Notes under the pieces: generated by a model
Databases searched by the model: none
Seen by the model: the letters and a program-made list of their open reading frames with translations, nothing else
What the model was told of the DNA's origin: nothing
In this document: piece by piece, positions 36,948-45,082 of the stretch
How the letters are laid out: the number at the start of each line of letters is the position of its first letter
How positions within the stretch are numbered: the stretch's first letter is position 1
Program-made: the position numbers and the translations under genes
Source: Acetobacter sp. UBA5411
GTDB lineage: Bacteria; Pseudomonadota; Alphaproteobacteria; Acetobacterales; Acetobacteraceae
DNA length: 64,000 nt
NCBI RefSeq assembly: GCF_002409645.1
Contig: NZ_DHNR01000041.1
Coordinates: forward strand, 118,169 to 182,168
Direction: 5' to 3'

Positions 36948-37338
36948 CCAAAACTCCTAGCCAGCAGTCATGCGCGCACTGAAGTCGTGCGGCATATAAA
37001 ACCCGCATGACGTGAAGGACGCCAGTTTTCCAAGTGCGATGAACGCGGGAAGCATGTGTCGGTCGCGCATGCAGGTCGGGTGGACGCTTAGCGAGGCTGT
37101 GATGACACCGCAAGGGCTGACACGCAGAAACTATGAGAGAGACGCGGCGTTCCTGATTTGGCCACAAATCTCTTTCAGAGTGTGGTGAAGCAGAAATCCG
37201 GATTTTCGGATTTCCTGCCTCCCGTCAGGTCGTCGTGGAACTTCCGAAAGCGTCTTGTCGTTTTTGCATGTCCTGCACCTGACGAGTCTCTGGGGAGGCT
37301 GTTAACGCGGTGTGCCATGAAGATCAGGGGCTAGAGCC
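36948..37338. promoter_or_regulatory. Divergent promoter region of mreB and the first glycine-zipper lipoprotein
   Basis: 391 bp without a gene. A stem-loop at 37190-37218 (GCAGAAATCCG with CGGATTTCCTGC, one bulge, loop GATTTT) is the clearest structure. It lies 243 bp from the mreB ATG and 120 bp from the lipoprotein ATG and could be part of the mreB leader or a protein site. I cannot fix promoter hexamers with confidence. Confidence 0.4.
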
Positions 37339-37629
37339 ATGACAGAGAGTGCGATTAAAAAAACGGGATCCGGTCGAACGGGTGTGCGCCTTCTGGCCGC
37401 TGCCGGATTGATGTCGGTATCCCTTCTGGGCGGCTGCGGCAGTCCCTATGACTCCGGTGCCCGTGCTGGCAGCGGAGCCCTGATTGGCGCAGGAGGAGGT
37501 GCGGCGATTGGCGCTCTGGCCGGTGGTGGCAGTGGAGCGCTCATTGGGGCGCTGGCAGGTGGTGGAACAGGGGCGGCAGTAGGTGCTGCGACAACCCCCA
37601 ATCCTCCGAAGGCTGGTAACAGGCGTTGA
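37339..37629 (+). CDS. Glycine-zipper lipoprotein (copy 1)
   Basis: A 96-aa lipoprotein. A basic start leads into a hydrophobic stretch and the lipobox LLGGC (Cys at residue 33), so signal peptidase II would process it. The mature part begins GSPYDSGARAG and is almost wholly a glycine zipper (GALIGAGGGAAIGALAGGGS, then a second similar block), which can pack in membranes or form oligomers. Related short proteins are outer-membrane lipoproteins of unknown role (SlyB/OmpA glycine-zipper families). It is a paralogue of the next gene and diverges from mreB. Confidence 0.7.
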   Translation: MTESAIKKTGSGRTGVRLLAAAGLMSVSLLGGCGSPYDSGARAGSGALIGAGGGAAIGALAGGGSGALIGALAGGGTGAAVGAATTPNPPKAGNRR

Positions 37630-37724
37630 TCCCTGCCGATTTTCAGGGCAGGTGTGTGCGTCAGTAAAAAATATGAGGCCGGCGGTTCTATCGTCCGCAA
37701 CTTACAGGCCTGTAGAATGAATGG

Positions 37725-38159
37725 ATGGCGATGACGGTGAACAGACAGAAAGTGTGCGGCATTGCGGTGCTGGCTCTGCCTCTTTTTCTCTCCGCTTGTG
37801 GTGACCCCTATAGCCCCGGCCAGAGAGCCGGAAATGGCGCGCTGATTGGGGGAGGCTCCGGCGCAGCTATCGGCGCTCTGGCCGGAGGCGGTCGCGGCGC
37901 GGCCATTGGTGCTCTTGCCGGTGGTCTGCTCGGAGCGGGGACCGGCGCACTGACCACGCCCAATCGTCCCGGTGGCGGTTATACGCAGGGATACCAGCAG
38001 CCTCAGGCCACTTATCCCCAGCAGCAATATCCTCAACAACAATACCCTCAGCAGCAGCGCTATCAGCAGAGCGGTTATCAGGCAGCCCCCCAGCAGGGAG
38101 CATATCCCCGCACCTATAGCGGGTATCCTGCCGGTTACGCTCCTCAGCAGGGGTATTGA
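37725..38159 (+). CDS. Glycine-zipper lipoprotein (copy 2) with a Pro/Gln/Tyr repeat tail
   Basis: A 144-aa paralogue of the preceding gene: signal peptide with lipobox LFLSAC, then GDPYSPGQRAGNGALIGGGS and a glycine zipper that matches copy 1 nearly residue for residue. Unlike copy 1 it continues with a tail of about 60 residues of Tyr, Gln, Pro and Gly, including three YPQQQ units, probably disordered and exposed. The start at 37725 (MAMTVNRQK) or two codons later is not fixed by a clear ribosome-binding site. Function unknown; the pair is probably the product of tandem duplication. Confidence 0.7.
   Translation: MAMTVNRQKVCGIAVLALPLFLSACGDPYSPGQRAGNGALIGGGSGAAIGALAGGGRGAAIGALAGGLLGAGTGALTTPNRPGGGYTQGYQQPQATYPQQQYPQQQYPQQQRYQQSGYQAAPQQGAYPRTYSGYPAGYAPQQGY
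38013..38057 (+). repeat. Three 15-bp tandem units encoding YPQQQ
   Basis: Units start at 38013, 38028 and 38043. They differ only at silent third positions (CAG/CAA, CCC/CCT, TAT/TAC), so the amino-acid repeat is kept while the DNA has diverged. Confidence 0.8.
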
Positions 38160-38182
38160 GAGACAGAGCGGGATGAAGAAGA

Positions 38183-38207
38183 GCCGGGACGCATTGATCG
38201 TCCCGGC
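38183..38207 (+). terminator. Hairpin after the second lipoprotein gene
   Basis: A perfect 9-bp GC stem (GCCGGGACG 38183-38191, CGTCCCGGC 38199-38207, loop of 7) lies 23 bp past the stop. No strong T-run follows (ATTCCTGTT), so termination strength is uncertain. Confidence 0.6.
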
Positions 38208-38305
38208 ATTCCTGTTGCGTCGTTACAGCTTTTCCGCTAAAGAGCGCGCCTCACGTCGGCACCCCTGGAGGCCGGCGTCCGTTCGCATACTCAGGAGTTA
38301 ACACA

Positions 38306-38944
38306 GTGGCGACGAAACTGATTCCTCTCGAAGCATCCACGCGCGCGAAAGCAGGTAAGGGGGCAGCGCGCGCAACCCGACGTGCAGGGCTGGTCCCGGC
38401 TGTCGTGTACGGTGCAAAAGCCGAAGCCTCCCTCATTGCGCTTGATCCGCGTGTCATCATGCGTGAGCTGCACAAGCCGGGCTGGCGTTCGCACGTTTAT
38501 GAAATCAAGGCTGGTGATCTGAGCGAGCGCGCCCTGATGCGTGACATTCAGTTCCACCCGGTTTCTGATGCCCCCATCCACGTTGACTTTCAGCGTCTTG
38601 CACCGGGCCAGAAGGTCCATGTCGAGATCGTTGTACAGGTCGAAGGTGAAGACAATTCTCCGGGCATCAAGCGCGGCGGCGTGCTCAACGTTGTCCGTCA
38701 CACGATCGAAGTGACGGCTGATCCGGCCAACATCCCCGAGTTCTTCACGGTCGATGTGTCCGAACTGGACATCAACGACAACGTGCGTTGGGATGATCTG
38801 AAGGGCACAGAAGGCGTGACGCCGGTTCTGCAGATCCCGAACTTCGTTGTGGCAACGATTGCGGCTCCGACCGTGGACGTTGAGCAGGACGAAGCAGAAG
38901 CAGCTTCCGCTGAGGCAGAAGCTTCCGCAGAAGAAAAGAAATAA
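38306..38944 (+). CDS. rplY: 50S ribosomal protein L25/general stress protein Ctc (bL25)
   Basis: Binds 5S rRNA in the large subunit. The 212-aa long form has an N-terminal L25 domain (residues 5-95; RAGLVPAVVYGAK, IQFHPVSD) and the beta-rich CTC C-terminal domain (about 100-190; GGVLNVVRHTIEV), with an Ala/Glu tail. The start is GTG, supported by AGGAG eight bases upstream. The pth gene follows after 50 bp, the common rplY-pth-ychF order. Confidence 0.95.
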   Translation: MATKLIPLEASTRAKAGKGAARATRRAGLVPAVVYGAKAEASLIALDPRVIMRELHKPGWRSHVYEIKAGDLSERALMRDIQFHPVSDAPIHVDFQRLAPGQKVHVEIVVQVEGEDNSPGIKRGGVLNVVRHTIEVTADPANIPEFFTVDVSELDINDNVRWDDLKGTEGVTPVLQIPNFVVATIAAPTVDVEQDEAEAASAEAEASAEEKK

Positions 38945-38994
38945 GGAGGCCCGTCGGGTCGGGAGCATAGCTTCCGGCCTCGGGACAGACCGCC

Positions 38995-39633
38995 ATGCAA
39001 CCGGCGATCCAGCTCTGGGCGGGGCTCGGTAACCCCGAGACCTCCATGAGCCATAACCGCCACAATATCGGCTTCATGGCGGTCGACTCTATCGCGAGGC
39101 ATCACGGTTTTTCACCGTGGCGCAAGCGCTTTCGCGGCGAGATCGCGGAAGGACGGATCGGCACAGGTAAAGTGCTCCTCCTCAAGCCGATGACCTACAT
39201 GAACGCATCCGGCGACAGCATCCGCGAAGCCGCGACGTTCTACAAAATTCCCCCTGACGCCATCACCGTCTTCCATGACGAGCTTGATCTTGCGCCCGGC
39301 AAGGTGCGTATCAAGAAGGGTGGAGGCGCTGCCGGTCATAACGGCCTGCGTTCGACAGACAGGCAGCTTGGTACACAGGATTACTGGCGCGTGCGCCTTG
39401 GTATCGGTCATCCCGGTTCGAAAGAACGTGTCCACGGTTGGGTTCTCGGAGACTTCGCCAAGGCTGATCAGCCCTGGCTCGAAGATCTGCTCGATGCCGT
39501 GGCCGATACTGCCCCTTTGCTGGCCGCAGGACAGCGCGAAGACTGCATGACACGTATTGCGCTTCTCACGGCAAACAGCCCCAAACCAATAATTCCCGGC
39601 CCGAAGGCAGGAGAAACAGGAGTGAAAGACTGA
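38995..39633 (+). CDS. pth: Peptidyl-tRNA hydrolase
   Basis: Releases tRNA from peptidyl-tRNA that drops off the ribosome. In 212 aa it shows GLGNPETSMSHNRHNIGFMA with the catalytic His of the HNIG motif, LLKPMTYMNASG, VFHDELDL and KKGGGAAGHNGLRS, all standard Pth signatures. Length is slightly above the usual 190 because of a Pro/Lys-rich C-terminal extension. Its TGA shares one base with the ychF ATG (TGATG), giving tight coupling. Confidence 0.97.
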   Translation: MQPAIQLWAGLGNPETSMSHNRHNIGFMAVDSIARHHGFSPWRKRFRGEIAEGRIGTGKVLLLKPMTYMNASGDSIREAATFYKIPPDAITVFHDELDLAPGKVRIKKGGGAAGHNGLRSTDRQLGTQDYWRVRLGIGHPGSKERVHGWVLGDFAKADQPWLEDLLDAVADTAPLLAAGQREDCMTRIALLTANSPKPIIPGPKAGETGVKD

Positions 39634-40727
39634 TGGGCTTCAACTGCGGCATCGTCGGACTGCCCAATGTCGGTAAATCAACCCTGTTCAACGCCCTGAC
39701 GGCCACGGCCTCGGCGCAGGCGGCTAACTATCCGTTCTGCACCATTGAGCCAAATGTCGGTCGGGTTGCTGTGCCTGACCCGCGTCTCGCGGAGCTCGCG
39801 CGTATCGGCAAGTCACAGAAGATTCTACCGACAAGTCTTGAATTCGTGGATATCGCTGGCCTCGTGCGTGGTGCGTCTCGCGGTGAAGGTCTGGGAAACC
39901 AGTTCCTCGCCAACATTCGCGAAGTGGACGCCATTATTCACGTTCTGCGCTGCTTCGAAGACGACGACATCACCCATGTCGAAGGTGGCGTTGATCCGGT
40001 TCGTGACGCCGAGATCATTGAGACCGAGCTGATGCTGGCCGATCTCGACTCTCTCGAAAAGCGCATTGTGCCGCTACAGAAGAAGGCCAAGTCGAACGAT
40101 CGTGACGCGCAGGCACAGATCGAAGTGATGGAGCCTCTGATCGCGGCGCTGCGTGAAGGCAAACCCGCCCGCACGGCTATCCCGGAAGGCAAGGAACTGA
40201 TCGCCGAGCGCCTTCAGCTCATGACGACCAAGCCCGTGCTCTATGTCTGCAACGTCGAGGAAGGCTCCGCGTCGACAGGGAATGCGTTCTCCAAAGCGGT
40301 CGAAGAGCGTGCGAAAGCTGAGGGCGCAGCCTGCGTTATCGTATCCGCCGCCATCGAAGCCGAAGTCAGCCAGCTTCCGCAGGAAGACCAGAAGGAGTTC
40401 CTCGAAGGGCTCGGCCTGTCGGACAGCGGCCTCGATCGCGTCATTGCAGCGGGTTACAAGCTGCTTGGCCTGAAGACCTATTTCACCGTCGGTCCGAAAG
40501 AGACCCGCGCCTGGACCATCACGGCCGGCACCAAGGCGCCTCAGGCCGCCGCTGTCATTCATAACGACTTCGAGCGTGGCTTCATCGCCTGTGAAACGGT
40601 CGCTTATAACGACTATGTGAAGTACAACGGTGAGGCAGGCGCGAAAGAAGCGGGCAAGATGCGCATCGAAGGCCGTGACTATATTGTGCAGGACGGTGAC
40701 GTGCTGCTGTTCCGTTTCAACGTCTGA
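39633..40727 (+). CDS. ychF: Redox-regulated ATPase YchF (Obg family, OLA1-like)
   Basis: TRAFAC P-loop NTPase that prefers ATP and binds ribosomes; it dampens stress responses in E. coli. The 364-aa protein has GLPNVGKSTLFNALT (G1), DIAGLVRGASRGEGLGNQFL (G3 region), a coiled-coil arm (about 128-200) and the C-terminal TGS domain (about 280-362). The G4 segment is not a canonical NKxD, as in other YchF proteins (YVCNVEEG is visible). Coupled to pth. Confidence 0.96.
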   Translation: MGFNCGIVGLPNVGKSTLFNALTATASAQAANYPFCTIEPNVGRVAVPDPRLAELARIGKSQKILPTSLEFVDIAGLVRGASRGEGLGNQFLANIREVDAIIHVLRCFEDDDITHVEGGVDPVRDAEIIETELMLADLDSLEKRIVPLQKKAKSNDRDAQAQIEVMEPLIAALREGKPARTAIPEGKELIAERLQLMTTKPVLYVCNVEEGSASTGNAFSKAVEERAKAEGAACVIVSAAIEAEVSQLPQEDQKEFLEGLGLSDSGLDRVIAAGYKLLGLKTYFTVGPKETRAWTITAGTKAPQAAAVIHNDFERGFIACETVAYNDYVKYNGEAGAKEAGKMRIEGRDYIVQDGDVLLFRFNV

Positions 40728-40766
40728 TACATCAACACCATAGAAGAAGAGGGTAGGGGACCATAA

Positions 40767-42038
40767 ATGAGCGCCAGCATGAAGGCGGAAGCGACAGACT
40801 CCAATGCGATCGCGGGCATGGCCCGGGCCGCACGGATCGCAGCGCGGACGCTGGCCCAGTCTCCAACAGCTCTTCGCGACAAGGCCCTCTGGGCTGCTGC
40901 CAATGCCCTGCGTGAGCAGAGCAGCGCCATTCTCGAAGCCAACGCAAAAGACCTTGCCGCCTACACCGGCAGCGAGGCTTTCCGTGATCGTCTCACTCTG
41001 ACTGCCGAGCGTGTCGAGGGGATGGCCAAAGGGCTGGAAGATATGGCCGACCTGTCCGATCCTGTCGGACGCATTCTGAGCGAGTGGACCCGTCCCAATG
41101 GGCTGAAAATCCGTCGCGTGGCCACCCCCATCGGTGTCCTTGGCGTGATTTATGAAAGCCGCCCGAATGTCGGTGCGGATGCTGCGGGCCTGTGCATCAA
41201 GTCCGGAAACGCTGTCATCCTGCGTGGTGGTTCAGAGAGCTTCCATTCCGCGCAGGCCATTCACAAGGCCATGGCCGCGGGTCTCGAAGCTGCTGGTCTG
41301 CCCGTGGACGCCGTGCAGGTCGCGCCCAGCGCTGACCGCAAGCACGTTGCCGACATGCTGGCCGCGTCTGGCCTGATTGATCTCATCATTCCCCGTGGCG
41401 GGAAGTCCCTCGTCGAGCGGGTACAGAACGAGGCGCGTATTCCCGTTCTCGCTCACGCCGAGGGCCTCTGCCACACCTACATCCATGCCGCCGCCGAGCC
41501 GCAGATGGCGCGCCGTGTTCTCGCCAACGCCAAGATGCGCCGTCCGGGTATCTGTGGCGCGACCGAGACCCTGCTTATCGACAACGCCATCGCGCCTGAA
41601 CTCCTGCCTGAGATTGTCAGCGATCTGCGGGACCTTGGCTGCGATTTCCGTGCCGACGAACGCGCTCGCCACATCGTCCCCGGTCTTGAACCCGCTGCCG
41701 ATGAGGACTTTGCGACCGAGTGGCTGGCCCCTGTCCTGTCGGTCGCCGTTGTGGATGGTGTGGAAGCTGCGCTTGCCCATATCGCCCGTTATGGCAGCGG
41801 TCACACCGAGGCGATCATCACGTCAGACGAAGCCGTCGCTACGCGTTTCCTGAACGGCACGGACAGCGCTGTCGTGATGTGGAACGCGTCTACCCAGTTC
41901 TGTGATGGCGGCGAGTTTGGATTCGGTGCGGAAATCGGCATCGCCACCGGCCGTATCCATGCGCGGGGACCGGTCGGACTCGAGCAGCTTACGACCTTCC
42001 GTTATGAAGTCCTCGGCACAGGCCAGACACGTCCATAA
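40767..42038 (+). CDS. proA: Gamma-glutamyl phosphate reductase
   Basis: NADPH-dependent aldehyde-dehydrogenase-fold enzyme of proline synthesis that reduces glutamyl-5-phosphate to the semialdehyde. The 423-aa length is usual. Motifs: GVIYESRPNVGADAAGLCIK, IIPRGGKSLVERV, LAHAEGLCHTYIH, and the catalytic Cys in RPGICGATETLLID. The proB partner is not in view; in many alphaproteobacteria proB lies elsewhere, while proA precedes nadD as here. The gene starts 39 bp after ychF and its end overlaps the likely nadD start. Confidence 0.96.
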   Translation: MSASMKAEATDSNAIAGMARAARIAARTLAQSPTALRDKALWAAANALREQSSAILEANAKDLAAYTGSEAFRDRLTLTAERVEGMAKGLEDMADLSDPVGRILSEWTRPNGLKIRRVATPIGVLGVIYESRPNVGADAAGLCIKSGNAVILRGGSESFHSAQAIHKAMAAGLEAAGLPVDAVQVAPSADRKHVADMLAASGLIDLIIPRGGKSLVERVQNEARIPVLAHAEGLCHTYIHAAAEPQMARRVLANAKMRRPGICGATETLLIDNAIAPELLPEIVSDLRDLGCDFRADERARHIVPGLEPAADEDFATEWLAPVLSVAVVDGVEAALAHIARYGSGHTEAIITSDEAVATRFLNGTDSAVVMWNASTQFCDGGEFGFGAEIGIATGRIHARGPVGLEQLTTFRYEVLGTGQTRP

Positions 42039-42711
42039 GCCTGTCGTGGCCTCTCATCACGATACGATCCCGATCCGGGGTGACCGTCGCGCCTCCCGGA
42101 TCGGTCTGCTCGGCGGATCGTTCAATCCGGCGCATGAGGGGCACGTTCAGATTGCTCTCAGGGCCCTGCATCTGCTTGGCCTCGATCAGGTCTGGTTGAT
42201 GGTCTCGCCGGGCAATCCGCTCAAACCCAGCAAGGGTATGGCGTCGCTTGCCGCACGTCTCGCGTCGGTCGAGCGACTCGCAACCGACCGGCGACTTATT
42301 CCCACCGATATCGAAGCTTCACTCGGCACGCGTTACGCCTTCGACACCATTCGGGCGCTGAAACGTCGCTTTCCCCGTGCGCGCTTTGTCTGGCTGATGG
42401 GGACGGATGTCTTTGCGGAACTGCCCCGTTGGCACCGCTGGCAGGCGTTTCTCAGGCAGGTTCCGTTGGCTGTCATGCCGCGTCCGGGAAGTAATGCAGC
42501 GGCCCTGCATGGCAAGATTGCCGGGCGTCTGAGCCGTTGCCGCCTGCCGGTTGGGAAAATTCGACAGCTTCCCGATAAAACGCCCCCAGTCTGGGCTTTT
42601 CTTCCTGGCCCGCAAAACGGTATATCGGCAACAGCCCTGCGACGTGCGGGACACACAGAATCCTTATTCCGGACAGATCGGGCAGCCACCCGGCAGGAGA
42701 CACGGTCATAG
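42004..42711 (+). CDS. nadD: Nicotinate-mononucleotide adenylyltransferase
   Basis: Makes deamido-NAD from nicotinate mononucleotide and ATP. The nucleotidyltransferase motif GGSFNPAHEGHVQIA (with H-x-G-H) and the C-terminal ISATALRR (the ISSTxIR equivalent) are clear. The frame opens at 41902 inside proA. The ATG at 42004 (235 aa, 35-bp overlap with proA) is the first sensible start; a GTG at 42046 just after the proA stop is an alternative. Neither has a strong ribosome-binding site. Its TAG ends at 42711 and overlaps a possible AUA start for rsfS. Confidence 0.92.
   Translation: MKSSAQARHVHKPVVASHHDTIPIRGDRRASRIGLLGGSFNPAHEGHVQIALRALHLLGLDQVWLMVSPGNPLKPSKGMASLAARLASVERLATDRRLIPTDIEASLGTRYAFDTIRALKRRFPRARFVWLMGTDVFAELPRWHRWQAFLRQVPLAVMPRPGSNAAALHGKIAGRLSRCRLPVGKIRQLPDKTPPVWAFLPGPQNGISATALRRAGHTESLFRTDRAATRQETRS
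42695..42700 (+). promoter_or_regulatory. Strong Shine-Dalgarno placed for an AUA (or upstream) start of rsfS
   Basis: AGGAGA lies at 42695-42700, seven bases before an in-frame ATA (42708-42710) that overlaps the nadD stop as ATAG. No ATG, GTG or TTG in the rsfS frame sits at a suitable distance. Confidence 0.45.
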
Positions 42712-42833
42712 CCAGAAAGCCCCCAACCGATACGGAAACGACGGATCGTCGCCCGGTCGCAGCAAAAGCTGGCGCGTCAAAAACGCCGGCAAAACCCAGA
42801 ACGCCCAAGGCGGTCGATCCGAGTCTTGCCGCT

Positions 42834-43280
42834 GTGGCAAAGGCTCCGGGTACGCCGCGCAAGAAAGCTGCGGCAGCAGGGCCTGTCAAAGAAGGCAAGA
42901 AGCGTCCCCACGCTCCGGCTGATGAACTCGAGAAATATCTTGGTCTCATCACGGAAAGCATCGACGACGATAAGGGTGAGGACATTGTCGTCATCGATCT
43001 GACCGGACGTGCGTCCTTCGCGGACCGTATGGTCATCGCGACGGGTGTGGCGGATCGTCAGATTGCCGCGATGGCCCAGCATATCGAGCGCAAGCTGAAA
43101 GACGTCGGCCTGAAGCGCATTCTTGTTGAAGGCGCGAACGGTTCCGATTGGGTGCTGATCGACGCAGGCGACATCGTAATCCACCTCTTCAAGGCGGAAG
43201 CGCGTGCGCTTTACGGTTTGGAGCAGATGTGGGGTACCGACTTCGATGGTGCCGATGGAGGAGAGATTACGTCTCTCTGA
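42834..43280 (+). CDS. rsfS: Ribosomal silencing factor RsfS
   Basis: Binds ribosomal protein uL14 and blocks 30S-50S joining in nutrient-poor conditions. The DUF143/Iojap core is in residues 31-140 of the 148-aa form: EDIVVIDLTGRASFADRMVI, TGVADRQIAAMAQHIE, GSDWVLIDAGDIVIHLF. The conventional start is GTG 42834, which lacks a ribosome-binding site. The frame stays open with the same Lys/Ala/Pro-rich composition back to an ATA at 42708 with a good AGGAGA in front, which would give about 190 aa. The proA-nadD-rsfS order is common. A good terminator follows. Confidence 0.9.
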   Translation: MAKAPGTPRKKAAAAGPVKEGKKRPHAPADELEKYLGLITESIDDDKGEDIVVIDLTGRASFADRMVIATGVADRQIAAMAQHIERKLKDVGLKRILVEGANGSDWVLIDAGDIVIHLFKAEARALYGLEQMWGTDFDGADGGEITSL

Positions 43281-43292
43281 AGACTGGTTCGG

Positions 43293-43330
43293 ATATCGGG
43301 AGAAGTGAGTTCTTCTTCCGATATTTATTT
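43293..43330 (+). terminator. Rho-independent terminator of the proA-nadD-rsfS operon
   Basis: A 13-bp stem with one wobble pair (ATATCGGGAGAAG 43293-43305, CTTCTTCCGATAT 43312-43324, loop TGAGTT) is followed by TTATTT, 12 bp after the rsfS stop. Confidence 0.85.
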
Positions 43331-43334
43331 GGCA

Positions 43335-43841
43335 TCAGGTTTTTAACAAATCATTCGAAAACAGCATTTGTACTGTATCGACAACAGTATCTAACTGCCT
43401 AGAAAGATCATTTAGATCTTCTAGTATCAACTCAAGATTGCTTTCCCCAACAAGTAGACAGCTCACGCTTTTGTTGCATGGGAGTGAGCCCCGTGTGTAT
43501 TTGGTAAGCGATATCTGAATAACTCTTTCCATCAGATCTGCGGCTGCAGATAAACCCGGTGAATTGGGAGAGGTGTCTATAGTCGCGCAGATCCATAAGA
43601 CTTTATAAGGACCGTAGCGCTCTGATGCTTTTTGTGAGTCTGGATCGCGGACGGATTTTTTATTAAGATGTTTGGAAAGACGACTTTTTAAAGAACCGGA
43701 CTGACCCAGTCGACTTCCGGCAGAACCGTATCGAATAACATCAGGATCGGTAAGAGACTGAAGAACATACACCCCATATCGATATTGTTTTTTTAATTTT
43801 TCTTCGAGATTGGAGGAAGTGAAGATTTCTATACACTTCAT
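43335..43841 (-). CDS. Orphan AT-rich gene, possible GIY-YIG-like protein
   Basis: A 168-aa protein with a good start (GGAGG ten bases before ATG). I do not recognise a close family. Residues 22-60 (YGVYVLQS, then RYGSAG, then SLKSRLSKHL) mimic the GIY, YIG and R-x3-H layout of GIY-YIG nucleases, and LMERVIQ further on could supply the metal-binding Glu. These matches are loose. The gene is clearly AT-rich relative to its neighbours and sits alone between the rsfS terminator and the threonine ammonia-lyase gene, so it was probably acquired. Other possibilities include an unrelated hypothetical protein. Confidence 0.5.
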   Translation of the reverse strand: MKCIEIFTSSNLEEKLKKQYRYGVYVLQSLTDPDVIRYGSAGSRLGQSGSLKSRLSKHLNKKSVRDPDSQKASERYGPYKVLWICATIDTSPNSPGLSAAADLMERVIQISLTKYTRGSLPCNKSVSCLLVGESNLELILEDLNDLSRQLDTVVDTVQMLFSNDLLKT

Positions 43842-43871
43842 TTTCAGCTTTCCTCCAGATGCGATGGTGCG

Positions 43872-45068
43872 TCACACCCGCCGCACGACGTAATGCTCTC
43901 TCAGTGCCTCAGTGATCTGCTCGGCATGCTGAGGATCTCGCGCCTCGATCATCACCTCAAGTTCTGCCGCCTGCACCGAGGGCGCAGCGAACAGACGCTG
44001 ATGCGACACTTCGATGATGTTGCCGCCGGCTTCGCCGATCGTTTTTGAAATATCCGCCAGCACACCGGGACGATCCGGTATTTCCATGATCAGACGCAGC
44101 AGACGTCCGTCACGCAGCATGGCGCGCAGCAGCGTATTGGCGAGAATACGTGTGTCGATATTGCCGCCGCTCACAGGGAGCGCAAGACGCTTGCCCGCGA
44201 AAAGGGCAGGGTGGCTCATCACAGCCGCCAGCCCTGTTGCTCCCGCACCCTCGGTGACCTGCTTGGCTCCCTCAGCCATGAGGGTGATCGCGTTTTCCAC
44301 GTCACGCTCGGACACGACCACAACCTTCGAGACAAGCTGCTGGATCACCTCATGCGTCCGGCGACCAATCTTCATGACCGCAATACCTTCGGCGATGGTC
44401 GCGCCGCCGCAGGGCGTCACCTCGGCTCCGGGAAAAGCGGACAGGGAGGAATAGCTTTCCACTTGCACGCCGATCAGTTCGATCTCGGGACGCATGGCCT
44501 TGGCCGCAACGGCCATGCCAGACAGGAGACCGCCGCCGCCAATCGGCACAACAAGCGCATCCAGCGGTCCTGCATCTTCCAGAAGTTCCAGCGCGCAGGT
44601 GCCCTGACCGGCCATGACGGCGTCATCGTCATAGGGATGAATGAAAACTCGGCCTTCGCGCTCCTGTAGATCCTTGGCGAACAGGGAAGCCTCGGCAAAG
44701 TTGTTACCCTCAAGCACGACCCGTGCACCCCAGCCTTCGGTCCGTGTCACCTTGGACGCAGGCGTGAAGCGCGGCATGACGATCACGGCGTCAATACCCA
44801 GCAGGCTCGCGTGACGCGCCACGCCCTGTGCGTGATTGCCTGCCGAGACAGCGATCACGCCACGAGCGCGTTCTTCCGGTGTCAGCAGCGCCAGTTTGTT
44901 CGCAGCACCACGTTCCTTGAACGATCCGACGGCCTGAAGATTTTCAAGCTTCAGCGTGATCTCTGCGCCAACCGACTTGGACAGCGAGTGGGACGGCAGG
45001 GTCGGCGTGCGCAGCACACGCCCTTCGATCCGCCGGGCGGCGGCCGTGATGTCTTCGAACGTGATCAC
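43872..45068 (-). CDS. ilvA: Threonine ammonia-lyase (short form with C-terminal ACT domain)
   Basis: PLP enzyme that deaminates threonine to 2-oxobutanoate, the first step to isoleucine. The 398-aa protein has the PLP lysine in VGSFKERGAANKL, the phosphate-binding loop PIGGGGLLSGMA, the SAGNHAQGVA motif, and an ACT-like regulatory domain at about 325-398 (IPDRPGVLADISKTIGEAGG). This layout matches the TdcB-like 400-aa enzymes common in alphaproteobacteria, which may also act on serine. Start is GTG at 45068, 14 bp after the greA stop, so the two are probably co-transcribed. Confidence 0.93.
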   Translation of the reverse strand: MITFEDITAAARRIEGRVLRTPTLPSHSLSKSVGAEITLKLENLQAVGSFKERGAANKLALLTPEERARGVIAVSAGNHAQGVARHASLLGIDAVIVMPRFTPASKVTRTEGWGARVVLEGNNFAEASLFAKDLQEREGRVFIHPYDDDAVMAGQGTCALELLEDAGPLDALVVPIGGGGLLSGMAVAAKAMRPEIELIGVQVESYSSLSAFPGAEVTPCGGATIAEGIAVMKIGRRTHEVIQQLVSKVVVVSERDVENAITLMAEGAKQVTEGAGATGLAAVMSHPALFAGKRLALPVSGGNIDTRILANTLLRAMLRDGRLLRLIMEIPDRPGVLADISKTIGEAGGNIIEVSHQRLFAAPSVQAAELEVMIEARDPQHAEQITEALREHYVVRRV

Positions 45069-45082
45069 GCGGGCAGCTTTCT

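Noticed and set aside
38013..38057. CRISPR-like or satellite repeat
   Set aside because: The three 15-bp units are in-frame codons of a lipoprotein tail with no spacers.
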